A stretch of 48,120 nucleotides of DNA from Ferroacidibacillus organovorans (GCF_001642725.1 NZ_LSUQ01000019.1:1-48120); one strand, 5' to 3'. Shown: positions 26,309 through 35,800, numbered from the stretch's first letter. Numbers and translations: made by a program. The notes: generated by a model not told the origin, from the sequence alone.

Positions 26309-27364
26309 ATATGCCCCTAGTGTCTCGTCATCTCGTGTGGGGCGTGTCGCAGAAAAGAGCGCCGGAAGAATCTCTGTAGAAAGCAAATTGCTCGCTGTCC
26401 ACGCATCTTCAAGCGCGTCCACAAGGTCATCTTCATCAGCATTGCCATTCTTCAGACGCGCCTCAACACAGCGCATCACACCTTGCGGGTAGCAAAGCAA
26501 TTGGCCTAAGACCGCCCACTCTGCTTGATTGATCGGACGAATTGCCGCATAGGCCATCAGCGTGCGCCGCAAGACATCCTCGCGCGACAGGAATGGCGCA
26601 AGATAGTGCAACAAAAACGTCGCCAACTCTGCCATTTGCGGACCCGCATAAACGTGATCGTGATCAATCACCGCATACGTGCCACGCTCACTCTCTAGTA
26701 GATTCTTTCGCACATAAGATCCGTGACAGATCTCACCAGTAGCAAACGCATAGCTTCGCACGCCCTCATACTTCACTTCGCTCAGACGCTCACCTACTTC
26801 ACGCAAACGACGTTCCAATTCCTCATGCAGGCTTAAAAACCACTCGTCAAACTCGTGCGCCAAGCGATCCTTTGCGAGTACGCGCGCGCGCAGTGTATCG
26901 ATGGTCAGCAAATCATTGCGAATGCGCGCCGCCGCATCTGACCGTTCAGCAAACCAGAGGTTTCCAGGAACCGTGTGGGCGAGCGAATGCCAGCGCGCGA
27001 GTGTCTCCACGCCTTCTAAAAATAACGCTAAACGTTCAAACGAGGCTGGTTTTCCGTCGCAGCTCAGTGTAACATAATAATTTCCCGATTCATGGATGAC
27101 AAACGGATCACCAAATTGATTGTGCACAAAGCGAGCGACCTGTACCCCTCCCGAAACGCGATCAAGTAAAATATGAATCTGTTCAAGACGTTGTGCGGAG
27201 AAAGGTACACCTTTTACATAGTAGATTTCATCCGCCGCGTGAACGCGCCATGCCCCGCCGCATTTCTCGACACGCGCATCGGATAGGCCATACTCGCGCA
27301 GGATGTGTGGATCAAACGGCAGAGAAGACTGATCACGCTCTCGTGCAACCCCAATTTCTCTCAC
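26261..27364 (-). CDS. CotS/YsxE-family spore coat protein (kinase-like fold)
   Basis: A 367-residue protein of the CotS/YutH/YsxE group, which has an aminoglycoside phosphotransferase-like fold. The catalytic-loop-like region GEICHGSYVRKNLL and the following AVIDHDHVYAGPQMAELATFLLHYL resemble the HGDxxxxN and DxD segments of choline-kinase-type enzymes. The first Asp is replaced by Ser (HGSYVRKN), while D in DHDH remains. I start at GTG 27364, which overlaps the upstream stop (GTGA) and has AGAGGAG at 8 bases. It is probably co-translated with the preceding paralogue. A coat assembly role is inferred from the family. Confidence 0.8.
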   Translation of the reverse strand: MREIGVARERDQSSLPFDPHILREYGLSDARVEKCGGAWRVHAADEIYYVKGVPFSAQRLEQIHILLDRVSGGVQVARFVHNQFGDPFVIHESGNYYVTLSCDGKPASFERLALFLEGVETLARWHSLAHTVPGNLWFAERSDAAARIRNDLLTIDTLRARVLAKDRLAHEFDEWFLSLHEELERRLREVGERLSEVKYEGVRSYAFATGEICHGSYVRKNLLESERGTYAVIDHDHVYAGPQMAELATFLLHYLAPFLSREDVLRRTLMAYAAIRPINQAEWAVLGQLLCYPQGVMRCVEARLKNGNADEDDLVDALEDAWTASNLLSTEILPALFSATRPTRDDETLGAYSRSEKEGDKNEHEPS

Positions 27365-28347
27365 AAACGGTTCTCCTCTCGCGAGATGGCCTTTTTGCGA
27401 GAAAGATGCGTCAAGCGCGCAACCCACATCTCCACATCTTCGCTGGAAAGTGGCGAGCGATCTTCACACGTTCGCAAATAGGCTTGCGCGATCTCTGCGT
27501 ATTCGTTTGGGAAGAGCGCCATGCCGACGATTCGCGACTGTCGTTCATCACGATTTCCGCCCACAATCTCATCATATACGGCAAGAAAAGAGGTCGCGAT
27601 TGCAGCCTCATCTTGCGGCAGTTCATAGACTGGTGAGGCATAGATCGCACGCAAAGCAAGGACGACATCCTCCTCGGGATCGCCCGGCTGTATGGAGTCT
27701 GCCTCGATCAGTGAAATCTGGTGATAGATGTCGCGACCAAAGGCGTGAAACGGATCGTTGCCAAGGCGCAGTTGCTGCGAATTTGCAGCGATCCGTTCGG
27801 GCATTCTCCCCTTTGCGACGGTAAGAAGTGCACGATCGGCGCGCTCAATGAGGTGCTGTCCCACGCGTGAAAAGTGCTCCAAAAAGGCGTTTCCTCCTTG
27901 TATTGCGCGCTGATTCAGATCGTAGAGCGACGCTCTTTTCATGCGCATGTCAGAGTACAAGGACGCGCTGTGATCCACGGATTGAACAGACACTCCTTCT
28001 AGTGCGAGATGGAACTTTGCGAGTTCCATTGCGAGCAACCGACCGTCTTCAAGGTTCATCCGCAGCAAACTGTGTTCAACGTCATCACAAAGTGAGAGGA
28101 GCACCCCCTGGACATCGGCCAGGGGATCCCCGTATTTGGTGCGAATGAGCCGTGGTGTCTTGCGATAGCGATGAAGCGCCACCTGATCAAGAATCTGAGA
28201 GCGGCGCAGCGCAGAACTCTGCTCCTCAATGCGCAGCCACTTGCGACCATGATCGGTCGCCAAGCGGCAGCGCTCTCCACTGACCCATTTCCAATCGTAT
28301 ACGCGATACCCGTAATGCTTCTCCACAGCATGTACTACGCTCTTCAC
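27361..28347 (-). CDS. YsxE-like spore coat protein (kinase-like fold)
   Basis: A 328-residue protein related to the downstream gene. The N-lobe fits (GYRVYDWKWVSGERCRLATD, followed by GRKWLRIEE), but the catalytic region is strongly degenerate: no HGD or DFG-like pair is apparent. In Bacillus, ysxE lies directly between spoVID and valS and its product joins the spore coat, so this is the positional match. The start is GTG at 28347, 7 bases after GGGGAGG, which rules out the longer frame from 28383. Confidence 0.75.
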   Translation of the reverse strand: MKSVVHAVEKHYGYRVYDWKWVSGERCRLATDHGRKWLRIEEQSSALRRSQILDQVALHRYRKTPRLIRTKYGDPLADVQGVLLSLCDDVEHSLLRMNLEDGRLLAMELAKFHLALEGVSVQSVDHSASLYSDMRMKRASLYDLNQRAIQGGNAFLEHFSRVGQHLIERADRALLTVAKGRMPERIAANSQQLRLGNDPFHAFGRDIYHQISLIEADSIQPGDPEEDVVLALRAIYASPVYELPQDEAAIATSFLAVYDEIVGGNRDERQSRIVGMALFPNEYAEIAQAYLRTCEDRSPLSSEDVEMWVARLTHLSRKKAISREENRL

Positions 28348-28459
28348 ATGCAATCCTCCCCATGGTAAGCCACTCGGGTACATGTGGATGACAACACCTC
28401 GGCGCGCGCAGCCTGCCCACGCGTTCGCTTGTACTTGTCACTTGCGAAAACAACGCACA

Positions 28460-29887
28460 CTAATTGCGCGGTATATAGAGAAGCGCCCCGTCTGCGATTG
28501 GCTGCTCAAGCGATGCATTTGCGTGCAGCAATTGTGTTACTGTGAGATCGTAAGATGCAGCTACTTCTTCCAATGTTTCCTTGCCCCTGACAATGCGAAA
28601 CGTCATTTTATAGACGGATTCACCTGTGGGGATATTGAGCGTCTTCCAAAACCACTCTGCGGCAGTCATCTCAATGTGCGTCTCTGGAACGGCCGTATAA
28701 GACATCTGAGGCACTCCGTCTCCTTCTGACGCCGCGTACTTTTTCTCTGTCCTCTCCATGGATTCTTCTTCTTTTGGGAGGACAGGATGAACCGATGGAG
28801 CTACGGGCGATCCAAAAGGGGCCATGTTCGTTTCTAAAAAGGATTCACTCACACCGCCCGAGCCAAAAAGACTCTGATCAATCGCCGATCGCTCAGAATC
28901 CGGAGTTGACTCCATTTTCATTGGTTGATTCGTTGTAACGTCAGAGGACTCATAATGGAACGATTGCAGCTCAACCGTTTCATACTGCGCATTCACACGC
29001 TCATCATCTGTCCGTTCCTGCGGCTCTTTCCCTATCACAGCGGCCGCTTCTCTCTCACCAGCCGTTTCCATCGATTCATGTTTATTGTCAACCGACTCTG
29101 CAACTGCGCCAAACAGAGCGCGATCCGCTTCGACAAGATGCGTCTTCCACCCCAGTTCGGACAGAGATTCCGCTTGACCAGCGTTTGACTCCTCTTGATC
29201 GCTCCTCGCGTGAGGGTGCGAAGGAGGTACATGCGCTTGATCTGTCCACGTCTGGTACGCGAGACCTGACAAATCCTTCATCTCAAACGGCATGAGTGGC
29301 TCTTCCTCAGAGCGCAACAAGACAGCATCTGCGGGCGCTTGTTCAAATGTTGCGTCATTCGCTTCAAGGAATTCAGACGGGGACGTCTCTTTTGCAAATG
29401 GAGGCGCGACGAACGCATCCCCTTTTTCGCTCTCTGTTTCAGCACGCGCTGGAACAAGAATTTCCTGCGCGCCACAATGCGCCACATAACCTGCACGGTC
29501 ATCTAAACCCGTAATTTCAAGCGCACCTTTTACATTTACCCACCCGGGGCCCAAGACGCAAAGCTCCGCTTCTGGCATCTCGACACTCACATTCAGCATG
29601 GTCTGTGACTGCCCAGATACCGGGACGCGCAAATCAAACGGCATGCGGTGCCGCATGTGCTTAATGGACGATGCGTCAAGCGCCGCAGAAAGCTCCTGAG
29701 GTTCACGAAGAAAAGCGGAAAAAAGAATATTGCCTTCAAGGAAAAATGAATCACCGCGCTGTTCGAACGTTACAACTTCTGTCGGTGCAGAATACTCTTC
29801 CATCGTTTCATCGCCATGCACCACGTCCGTGAACACCTGTTGATCGACTTCCAAAACAATCTTTCGCGTGCGTTCCTCTTCTGGCAC
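28460..29887 (-). CDS. spoVID: Spore coat encasement protein SpoVID-like with C-terminal LysM
   Basis: A 475-residue acidic protein. The N-terminal region (about 40-135, SFFLEGNILFSAFLRE to VNVKGALEITGL) fits the SpoVID encasement domain. The long middle is low-complexity and rich in Glu, Ser and Pro. A LysM domain closes the protein (about 425-475, MTFRIVRGKETLEEVAASYD to GALLYIPRN). SpoVID docks coat layers around the forespore. The position after the hem genes and before ysxE/valS matches Bacillus. The GTG at 29887 lies 7 bases after GGGAGG. An ATG two codons earlier would be too close to that site. A weak sigma-E-like GTATATC/CGTATGGT pair lies upstream. Confidence 0.85.
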   Translation of the reverse strand: MPEEERTRKIVLEVDQQVFTDVVHGDETMEEYSAPTEVVTFEQRGDSFFLEGNILFSAFLREPQELSAALDASSIKHMRHRMPFDLRVPVSGQSQTMLNVSVEMPEAELCVLGPGWVNVKGALEITGLDDRAGYVAHCGAQEILVPARAETESEKGDAFVAPPFAKETSPSEFLEANDATFEQAPADAVLLRSEEEPLMPFEMKDLSGLAYQTWTDQAHVPPSHPHARSDQEESNAGQAESLSELGWKTHLVEADRALFGAVAESVDNKHESMETAGEREAAAVIGKEPQERTDDERVNAQYETVELQSFHYESSDVTTNQPMKMESTPDSERSAIDQSLFGSGGVSESFLETNMAPFGSPVAPSVHPVLPKEEESMERTEKKYAASEGDGVPQMSYTAVPETHIEMTAAEWFWKTLNIPTGESVYKMTFRIVRGKETLEEVAASYDLTVTQLLHANASLEQPIADGALLYIPRN

Positions 29888-30025
29888 AGTCATCCCTCCC
29901 TAAGCCCAAAGGCTTCTCCCACACCATACGTACAGGATGAGTTGGATATACCTTTTGCGCGCGATGTTTACGCGACATCCGCATCCATTTCGCGTGATAT
30001 CATGAGGACAGAGGGGGTTCGATCT

Positions 30026-30265
30026 GTGGATCACATCCATTCACTGCTTTACAGCTACGCGACACTCGATATAAATTATCAAAAAACGAAAGACGCGACC
30101 TATAAAAAGGGGTTAGCGATGATGCGAACGCGTTTGCGTCGCCTCGGGATCGACATTCTTGAAGTGCACGCGGACGACACCTATGTGTACGTTCAATACC
30201 TTTGCGACAGAAAGGTGAGCGTACACGTCATCGAAACGAAAGCTCCCGCGCAACCGGCGCTTTGA
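30026..30265 (+). CDS. Small conserved-looking hypothetical protein (79 residues)
   Basis: A plus-strand gene divergent from spoVID. The GTG at 30026 lies 8 bases after AGAGGGGG. The product is predicted soluble: an N-terminal helix (DHIHSLLYSYATLDINYQKT), a basic helix with MRTRLRRLGIDILEV, then two strands (TYVYVQYL, KVSVHVIE). It has no membrane segment and no motif I recognise. Its last 38 bases overlap the 3' end of the opposite DUF192 gene. The longer frame back to 29816 runs through the spoVID start and is rejected. Confidence 0.65.
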   Translation: MDHIHSLLYSYATLDINYQKTKDATYKKGLAMMRTRLRRLGIDILEVHADDTYVYVQYLCDRKVSVHVIETKAPAQPAL

Positions 30266-30605
30266 CACATAATTCCGTAAATTGCAAGCGATCGCGCGGC
30301 TCGATTCCCATGCGCCGCGCCGCGCCTGCCTGCAGCTCAAGCGTTTTGGCGGCGCCCCGGCAATAACTAAATTGCCCCGGTGGAACACACTCCACAACCT
30401 TGACGATTTCATCGCTCCGATCCATGAAAATGATATCGATTGGAATCTTCATAAAAAACGTATGCACCGCGCTGCAGTGATTAAAATACATTCCTGCGTG
30501 CGCAGACAGTCTATGAACTCCAGTCAAACCGCGAAGACGTTGGAAAAAAGAACGCGCCTCGTGAATATCGTGTGCAATAAGTAGATCCCCTTTGTACATA
30601 TACAC
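30228..30605 (-). CDS. DUF192 family protein
   Basis: A 125-residue DUF192 protein. The family core is clear: RLRGLTGVHRL near residue 23, then MYFNHCSAVHTFFMKIPIDIIFMD with the conserved HTFFMKIPID segment, and PPGQFSYCRGAAKTLELQAG. The molecular role of this family is unknown. The GTG start has AGGAGG 8 bases upstream and follows tadC by 13 bases, so it is the last gene of the Tad operon. It has no signal peptide, unlike some secreted DUF192 proteins. Confidence 0.9.
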   Translation of the reverse strand: MYMYKGDLLIAHDIHEARSFFQRLRGLTGVHRLSAHAGMYFNHCSAVHTFFMKIPIDIIFMDRSDEIVKVVECVPPGQFSYCRGAAKTLELQAGAARRMGIEPRDRLQFTELCVKAPVARELSFR

Positions 30606-30618
30606 TATCTTTTCCTCC

Positions 30619-31509
30619 TCATGCGTGTGAGAGTCCCGCGATAATTCGCAAGACAGCAGGTCCCATTAAAATGACAAATAATCCTGGAAAGATAAAGAAT
30701 ACAAGTGGAAACAAAATTTTGATCGGAGCTTTCATCGCTTTTTCCTCAGCCTTTTGTTTTAGACGTCTGCGCACCTCAGCACCTTGGATGCGCAATACCA
30801 AAGCGATCCCCATCCCCACGCGGTCTGCGTGAATCAGTGCATTCATTACACTTTGAAACTCATCGATCCCCACCCGATTGGCGGCGTCGCGAAACGCATT
30901 TCTTCTTGATTTTCCGAGACTCATCTCAAGAAGAACCTGACGTAATTCATCGATCAAAGGCGAGTTCATCTGTTCCGTCACGCGGGTCAGTGATTGGTCA
31001 AACCCGAGACCTGCCTCAACGCTGATCGTGATCATATCGATAACCTGCGGTAAATCTCTTCGCGTTTTCTCTTGCAGCAATCGCTCACGCCGTTTTAAAT
31101 AAAAGCGAAATCCAATCAGAACAAAAAGAGGAAATACAATCGCCAATTCAAGGTGGATTGCGCTGTGTCCCGATAACAAACTGAAAATAGGCAAGATAAT
31201 TGCCACACCGTAAACACTCCCGCGCAAACGCTCGTATTGGCGAATGGCTTCTGCCGTTTTGAACCCTGATCTACGCGCTTGTACCTGCTCTCGCTCGCCA
31301 ATGTGCTTCGGAGTCATTCTTTGCAACCACGTCAAGTAGACCAGGGCGATACGACTCGCAGAAGTCCGCCAAGCCAGATGACGGGTGGACTCTGGTAAAA
31401 GTTCTTTGACGCGAGCTTCTACAGTGAGTTGTCGCGAAAACAGGAGGGTAAGTAACAAATAAAGCGCGAGTCCCGTTGAGCAAAAAAGAAGAATAGCGAT
31501 GGTAGACAT
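30619..31509 (-). CDS. tadC: Tad pilus membrane platform protein TadC
   Basis: A 296-residue membrane protein with a T2SSF domain (about 150-275, VIDMITISVEAGLGFDQSL and MNALIHADRVGMGIALVLR). Helices lie at about 4-22, 95-130 and 265-290. TadC and TadB form the platform on which the TadA motor acts. GGAGG lies 7 bases before the ATG, 19 bases after tadB. Confidence 0.93.
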   Translation of the reverse strand: MSTIAILLFCSTGLALYLLLTLLFSRQLTVEARVKELLPESTRHLAWRTSASRIALVYLTWLQRMTPKHIGEREQVQARRSGFKTAEAIRQYERLRGSVYGVAIILPIFSLLSGHSAIHLELAIVFPLFVLIGFRFYLKRRERLLQEKTRRDLPQVIDMITISVEAGLGFDQSLTRVTEQMNSPLIDELRQVLLEMSLGKSRRNAFRDAANRVGIDEFQSVMNALIHADRVGMGIALVLRIQGAEVRRRLKQKAEEKAMKAPIKILFPLVFFIFPGLFVILMGPAVLRIIAGLSHA

Positions 31510-31528
31510 GGGGACACCTCCTCACTCC

Positions 31529-32458
31529 CTACACTTCGATTTGAACAATTTTACGAATCAACAGGGCTCCCGTGATCTGTCCGAGTAAAGCAAGCGCGAC
31601 GAGGGTCAGTCCAAGTTCATTCGAAAAGAGCAGGGAAAGATAGCCTGGATTAAAAAGATCAAGAATGACTGCAATGCCTGGTGTCATCAAAAGGAAAATC
31701 CACATCGACATTCTCCCTTGAGCGGTAAGCGAGCGAATCTCCCCTTTTAAGCGTATACGGTCGCGAATGGTCTCCTCGACCGTTTCCAGCACCTCTGCCA
31801 AATTTCCGCCCACCTGTCGCGAGACCAGAAAAGCATTTGCAATCAGTTCAAAATCACCCGATTGAATTCGCAACACCGCGTGTTTGATTGCCTCTTCGAC
31901 ACTGACACCCAGGGACATCTCGCGAATCATTCGACGAAACTCATCGCCAAGAAGACCATGTGCATCACGCGCAACCATGTCAATCGCTTGAAAAAAAGAA
32001 TTTCCTGCTCGCAATGCGCCAGAAATGACACGAAGCATTTCAGGAAGGTCACGCTCGAATGCGCGAAGCCGAATGGATTTACGACGCCTTCTATCAAATT
32101 GAATCCACGCGTAGAGCGCACCCCAATACACCAGACCGAGCAGCGGTCTACCTATGAAAAATGCAGTCACAAACGGAACGAGGATTAAAACAGCCGAATA
32201 GATTCGTGCTCGCTCAAGTGAAACCGGCATCCCTGTTGCGATCATCCACGTCGCCAGCGCATCAAACCAGCGTGACAGGCGTGTTTCTTCAGATTTTTCC
32301 TTTTTTTGTCGCTTTTTGACGGGTCGTGACTCTTCTTTCATCAATCTGTCATCCGCTATGGCGCGCAGGCGATCTTTTACGCGTGCGTTTCGATTGGTTG
32401 CAAAAAAAAGTGGCGTATAGATCAAGAGAAAAGAGGTGAGAAAAAAAATGATTTGCAC
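31529..32458 (-). CDS. tadB: Tad pilus membrane platform protein TadB
   Basis: A 309-residue membrane protein with a T2SSF domain (about 140-265, LPEMLRVISGALRAGNSFFQA and ANAFLVSRQVGGNLAEVLE). N-terminal helices are at about 3-20 and 88-120, and C-terminal helices follow. The charged segment around 30-65 (RPVKKRQKKEKSEE) is cytoplasmic. The GTG start has GGGGGG at 7 bases. Partner of TadC. Confidence 0.93.
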   Translation of the reverse strand: MQIIFFLTSFLLIYTPLFFATNRNARVKDRLRAIADDRLMKEESRPVKKRQKKEKSEETRLSRWFDALATWMIATGMPVSLERARIYSAVLILVPFVTAFFIGRPLLGLVYWGALYAWIQFDRRRRKSIRLRAFERDLPEMLRVISGALRAGNSFFQAIDMVARDAHGLLGDEFRRMIREMSLGVSVEEAIKHAVLRIQSGDFELIANAFLVSRQVGGNLAEVLETVEETIRDRIRLKGEIRSLTAQGRMSMWIFLLMTPGIAVILDLFNPGYLSLLFSNELGLTLVALALLGQITGALLIRKIVQIEV

Positions 32459-32496
32459 TCACACGCCCCCCATCCTCGCTCAAAATGATCATCTCT

Positions 32497-33861
32497 TCAC
32501 TCATCCAGCGCTTGAAACCAGTCCATGCGAAATGGGATGCCGTACGCTTGCATCGCCTCCGTACACGCTGGAACAATCCCAGTCGCACGGTGTTTCCCAA
32601 TTACCGTTCCGTCAGGACGTCGTCCACGCTGTTCAAAGGTAAAAATATCCTGAAGAACAATTTGATCACCCTCCATGCCCATCACCTCCGTAATATAGGT
32701 CACTTTACGGCCCCCGTCCGATAGACGCGACTGCTGAACGATGAGGTCAACGGCTGAAGCGATTTGTTCCCGAATCGCCCTCATTGGGAGGTCCATTCCC
32801 GCCATCATCACCATCGTCTCAAGGCGTCTGAGCATATCGCGCGGCGTATTCGCGTGAGCGGTCGTAAGCGATCCGTCATGACCCGTGTTCATCGCCTGAA
32901 GCATATCGAGCGCCTCTGCCCCGCGCACCTCACCGACAACGATGCGATCAGGCCGCATCCGGAGCGCGTTTTTAACAAGATCTCGAATTGAGACCGCTCC
33001 ACGTCCCTCCACGTTTGCAGGTCTCGCCTCAAGCGTAACCAGATGGCGTTGCTGGAGCTTAAGTTCTGCAGCATCTTCAATCGTTATGATTCGCTCATCC
33101 TCGCGAATAAAGTTCGAAACAACATTCAAGGTCGTTGTCTTGCCAGAACCCGTCCCTCCTGAAATGACGATGTTTAACCGTGCATTGATCGCGGCGCGTA
33201 AGAACTCTGCCATGGGAGGCGTCAGCGTCCCAAAGTGAATTAAGTCTGACACTTGAAGTGGTACGGCTGAAAACTTTCGAATCGTGAGGCATGGTCCTTT
33301 TAAAGCAAGGGGAGGGATGATCGCGTGAACACGTGAGCCATCCGGTAACCGCGCGTCTACATATGGGACTGACTCATCAATCCGCCGCCCTATTGGCGCG
33401 ACAATCTTTTCAATGATGCGATGTACATGATCCGCGTCTTTAAACCTGATTTCTGTGAGCTCAAGTTTCCCTTTTCTCTCGATGTACACTTGATCGGGCG
33501 CGACCACCATGACTTCACTGATTGTCTCATCATGCAAGAAGGGATCGATCGGGCCAAATCCGCGAATCTCGGCGCGCAATTCACTCCACAAACGGTCGCG
33601 ATCTGCCTTTGGCAATACAATGCCGTCCTCGGCCAATGCCTGAAGAAATACACTCTCATACTCCTCTTCATTCTCTTGCTCCGTTAAGCGATCAACCAAT
33701 TGAATGTGAAGTTTTGTTTTCAAATCGGTAACACCTGTGTTCACGATCTGCGTCGGTGCTTCTCGCACTTCATGAGGGACATACTCATCGACCGCTTTGT
33801 ACTCGTTTATCATCTCCGTCGTCTTTCGACGTTCCATGCGATCCCTTAGCGTCAGGCTCAT
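32497..33861 (-). CDS. tadA: Tad pilus ATPase TadA/CpaF
   Basis: A 454-residue secretion ATPase of the CpaF type. After an N-terminal helical domain come GFGPIDPFLHDETISEVMV (about 97-115), Walker A ISGGTGSGKTTTLNV (about 230), the Asp box IITIEDAAELKL, Walker B MRPDRIVVGEVRGAEALD and the His box TGHDGSLTTAHANT. It is the single motor for Flp pilus assembly and possibly retraction. The ATG overlaps the tadZ stop. Confidence 0.96.
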   Translation of the reverse strand: MSLTLRDRMERRKTTEMINEYKAVDEYVPHEVREAPTQIVNTGVTDLKTKLHIQLVDRLTEQENEEEYESVFLQALAEDGIVLPKADRDRLWSELRAEIRGFGPIDPFLHDETISEVMVVAPDQVYIERKGKLELTEIRFKDADHVHRIIEKIVAPIGRRIDESVPYVDARLPDGSRVHAIIPPLALKGPCLTIRKFSAVPLQVSDLIHFGTLTPPMAEFLRAAINARLNIVISGGTGSGKTTTLNVVSNFIREDERIITIEDAAELKLQQRHLVTLEARPANVEGRGAVSIRDLVKNALRMRPDRIVVGEVRGAEALDMLQAMNTGHDGSLTTAHANTPRDMLRRLETMVMMAGMDLPMRAIREQIASAVDLIVQQSRLSDGGRKVTYITEVMGMEGDQIVLQDIFTFEQRGRRPDGTVIGKHRATGIVPACTEAMQAYGIPFRMDWFQALDE

Positions 33862-35072
33862 CCTTTAGCCCCCCTTGCCAAAAAATTCAGCCGCGATGGT
33901 TTAGCGCGTGGCTCACGCCGTCTGGATTCCTCAGCGATTACTTTTGCCGCGAGGTGCTTTAGATCACGTACAGCGCGCGAAGTGCGATGTTCCAATACGG
34001 CGGGAATTCCCACATCAGCCGCTCCACAAAGTGTTCCTGGATCGTAGCCAATTGCAGAAAAGGTTTCCAGTGACAAAACATCCTCAACAGCACGTTCACT
34101 TAGCTTGCCACGCTGCACAAGAAGGTGACGCAATAATTTTGGCTCACTTCCTACCGCTTTGAGTGCTTTTAACAACCGTTGGTTATTCTTGATCGACGCC
34201 AAGTCTGCCGTACTCACGAGCCACGTCTCATCCGATGTTTCGAGTGCTGCAAATAACACATCCGACAGTGCAGGGGCAGTATCAATGACAATGTAGTCAT
34301 ACGATGAACGCAATGCTTTTACAAGATCTTCGATATAGTGTGCAGAAATCAATTCACCCTGTTCGATTTGTTGGGGCGCGGCAAGAAGCGCTAATCCACA
34401 AGAGTGAGTGAGCAAATACGATGGTACCATTTCAAGGTAGTGATCACCTTCTAGCATCAGCGTATAACTATTCCTCGATTGATCGCTGCACCCCAGCAAA
34501 AGCGCCGCGTCGCCAAAAAATAAATCAAGATCGAGCAAAACGACCTTTTTCCCTTTTGCCGCCATGGCGCACGCTACATTGACCGCGATCGTCGATTTTC
34601 CGACACCGCCTTTTGCACTCAACATAGAAATGACGCGGGAGCGCGAACGGAAATTTTCCGTCAAAATTTGTGTTGTTGTCGCACGAACAGAACGTTCCAT
34701 TTGGTGATAGACCGAGCGAATGGATTGCGCCAAACTCTCCGTTGTAAACGGTTTTAGAAGGTACTCTTTTGCGCCGACCTGAATGGCGCCTCGAAGTGCC
34801 TGAAACTCCTCTTGTACAGAGACGATGATCACCGCTGTATTCGGCGCCACCTCAGCGATTCTACGCGTCGCCTCGATGCCGTCCATCACTGGCATATTGA
34901 TATCCATCAAGACAAGATCCGGTTTTAATAACTCCACCAATGCGATTGCGTCTTTGCCGTTTTTTGCTTCACCGACCACTTCAAAATCGCTGTGAAACGA
35001 CAGAAGCTGCTTTTCCGTTTCTAGAATTTCCGTTGCGTCATCGACAAGAAGAATGCGAATGATCGATTTCAT
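33858..35072 (-). CDS. tadZ: TadZ/CpaE-like protein: receiver domain fused to MinD-type ATPase
   Basis: A 404-residue localisation factor for Tad pili. Residues 1-120 form a receiver domain with a full set of phosphorylation residues: D11/D12, phosphoacceptor D57 in VLMDINMPVMDG, S85 and K107 in LLKPF. Residues about 146-380 form a ParA/MinD ATPase with deviant Walker A SAKGGVGKST (154-161), VVLLDLDLFFGDAALLLG and VIDTAPALSDV. Many CpaE/TadZ receivers lack the acceptor Asp, so an intact one suggests control by a kinase. GGAGG lies 6 bases before the ATG, which overlaps the cpaB stop. Confidence 0.92.
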   Translation of the reverse strand: MKSIIRILLVDDATEILETEKQLLSFHSDFEVVGEAKNGKDAIALVELLKPDLVLMDINMPVMDGIEATRRIAEVAPNTAVIIVSVQEEFQALRGAIQVGAKEYLLKPFTTESLAQSIRSVYHQMERSVRATTTQILTENFRSRSRVISMLSAKGGVGKSTIAVNVACAMAAKGKKVVLLDLDLFFGDAALLLGCSDQSRNSYTLMLEGDHYLEMVPSYLLTHSCGLALLAAPQQIEQGELISAHYIEDLVKALRSSYDYIVIDTAPALSDVLFAALETSDETWLVSTADLASIKNNQRLLKALKAVGSEPKLLRHLLVQRGKLSERAVEDVLSLETFSAIGYDPGTLCGAADVGIPAVLEHRTSRAVRDLKHLAAKVIAEESRRREPRAKPSRLNFLARGAKG

Positions 35073-35800
35073 GGCCGACCTCCTGCAAAAACGGTGTCAT
35101 TATTCACTTGCTTACCAAGCGAAGTCGGGGAACCATGAGTTGGCTCCAGGAGCAGATCGAGCTGACCAAAGGTTTCAAGATAAGCAATTTGATTCGCTTC
35201 CTTCGGGTTGACTGCCAACACGACCGTCCGTGTCGCATTGGCAGTCCCAGAAGTTCCGCTTAAGGAATAAGACTGCCCAGTTATTGAAAGCACGTAGATA
35301 TGGTTCGCAAGGATATAGGACTCATAGAGATTATTGTCGTACGATTTTGTAAGAACACCGAGAACTGATACGTAATCTCCAGTCTGGATGAATCCACCAG
35401 CGTCATAGAGCGGATTGTACAAGACAGCCATCGCGACATCGCCACTCGGTATTTTGTCGGCAAATTGAAGCGTTTGTACTTGCCCTGAAACGAGTTGTGG
35501 GATGAGTTGTTCCCCAGGAAATAGATTTTGCGCCGCATATTTCCCTACCACTTGAGAGAATTGAACAAATGCGTTTGGTTCGCGGCCTCCGAGTGGAACA
35601 GAGGCAACTCGCCATGTCGTAGACGTAAGGGGTGAACCGGCCGTTACCTCTCTTGTCGCGACAAGCACAGGCACAGTTTTTACGCTGGCGCGCGTCGCTT
35701 GAACTGTGTTTCGAAGAATGGATTCAACAGTAACTGTGGCAAGCAATGCCATCACGACTGAGCTTAGCAATAACAGTGTCGAGAGTCGTAACCGTTTCAA
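35069..35800 (-). CDS. cpaB: Tad pilus assembly protein CpaB/RcpC
   Basis: A 243-residue protein with an N-terminal helix (about 6-25) and then an SAF-type domain (VPVLVATREVTAGSPLTSTTW, about 43-63) followed by the RcpC/CpaB region (SGDVAMAVLYNPLYDAGGFIQTGDYVSVLG in two parts). In Gram-negative systems CpaB works beside a secretin. Here there is no secretin, so it probably acts at the cell wall. I start at TTG 35800, 6-7 bases after AAGGTGGG. The longer frame from 35836 has no such site. Confidence 0.88.
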   Translation of the reverse strand: MKRLRLSTLLLLSSVVMALLATVTVESILRNTVQATRASVKTVPVLVATREVTAGSPLTSTTWRVASVPLGGREPNAFVQFSQVVGKYAAQNLFPGEQLIPQLVSGQVQTLQFADKIPSGDVAMAVLYNPLYDAGGFIQTGDYVSVLGVLTKSYDNNLYESYILANHIYVLSITGQSYSLSGTSGTANATRTVVLAVNPKEANQIAYLETFGQLDLLLEPTHGSPTSLGKQVNNDTVFAGGRP

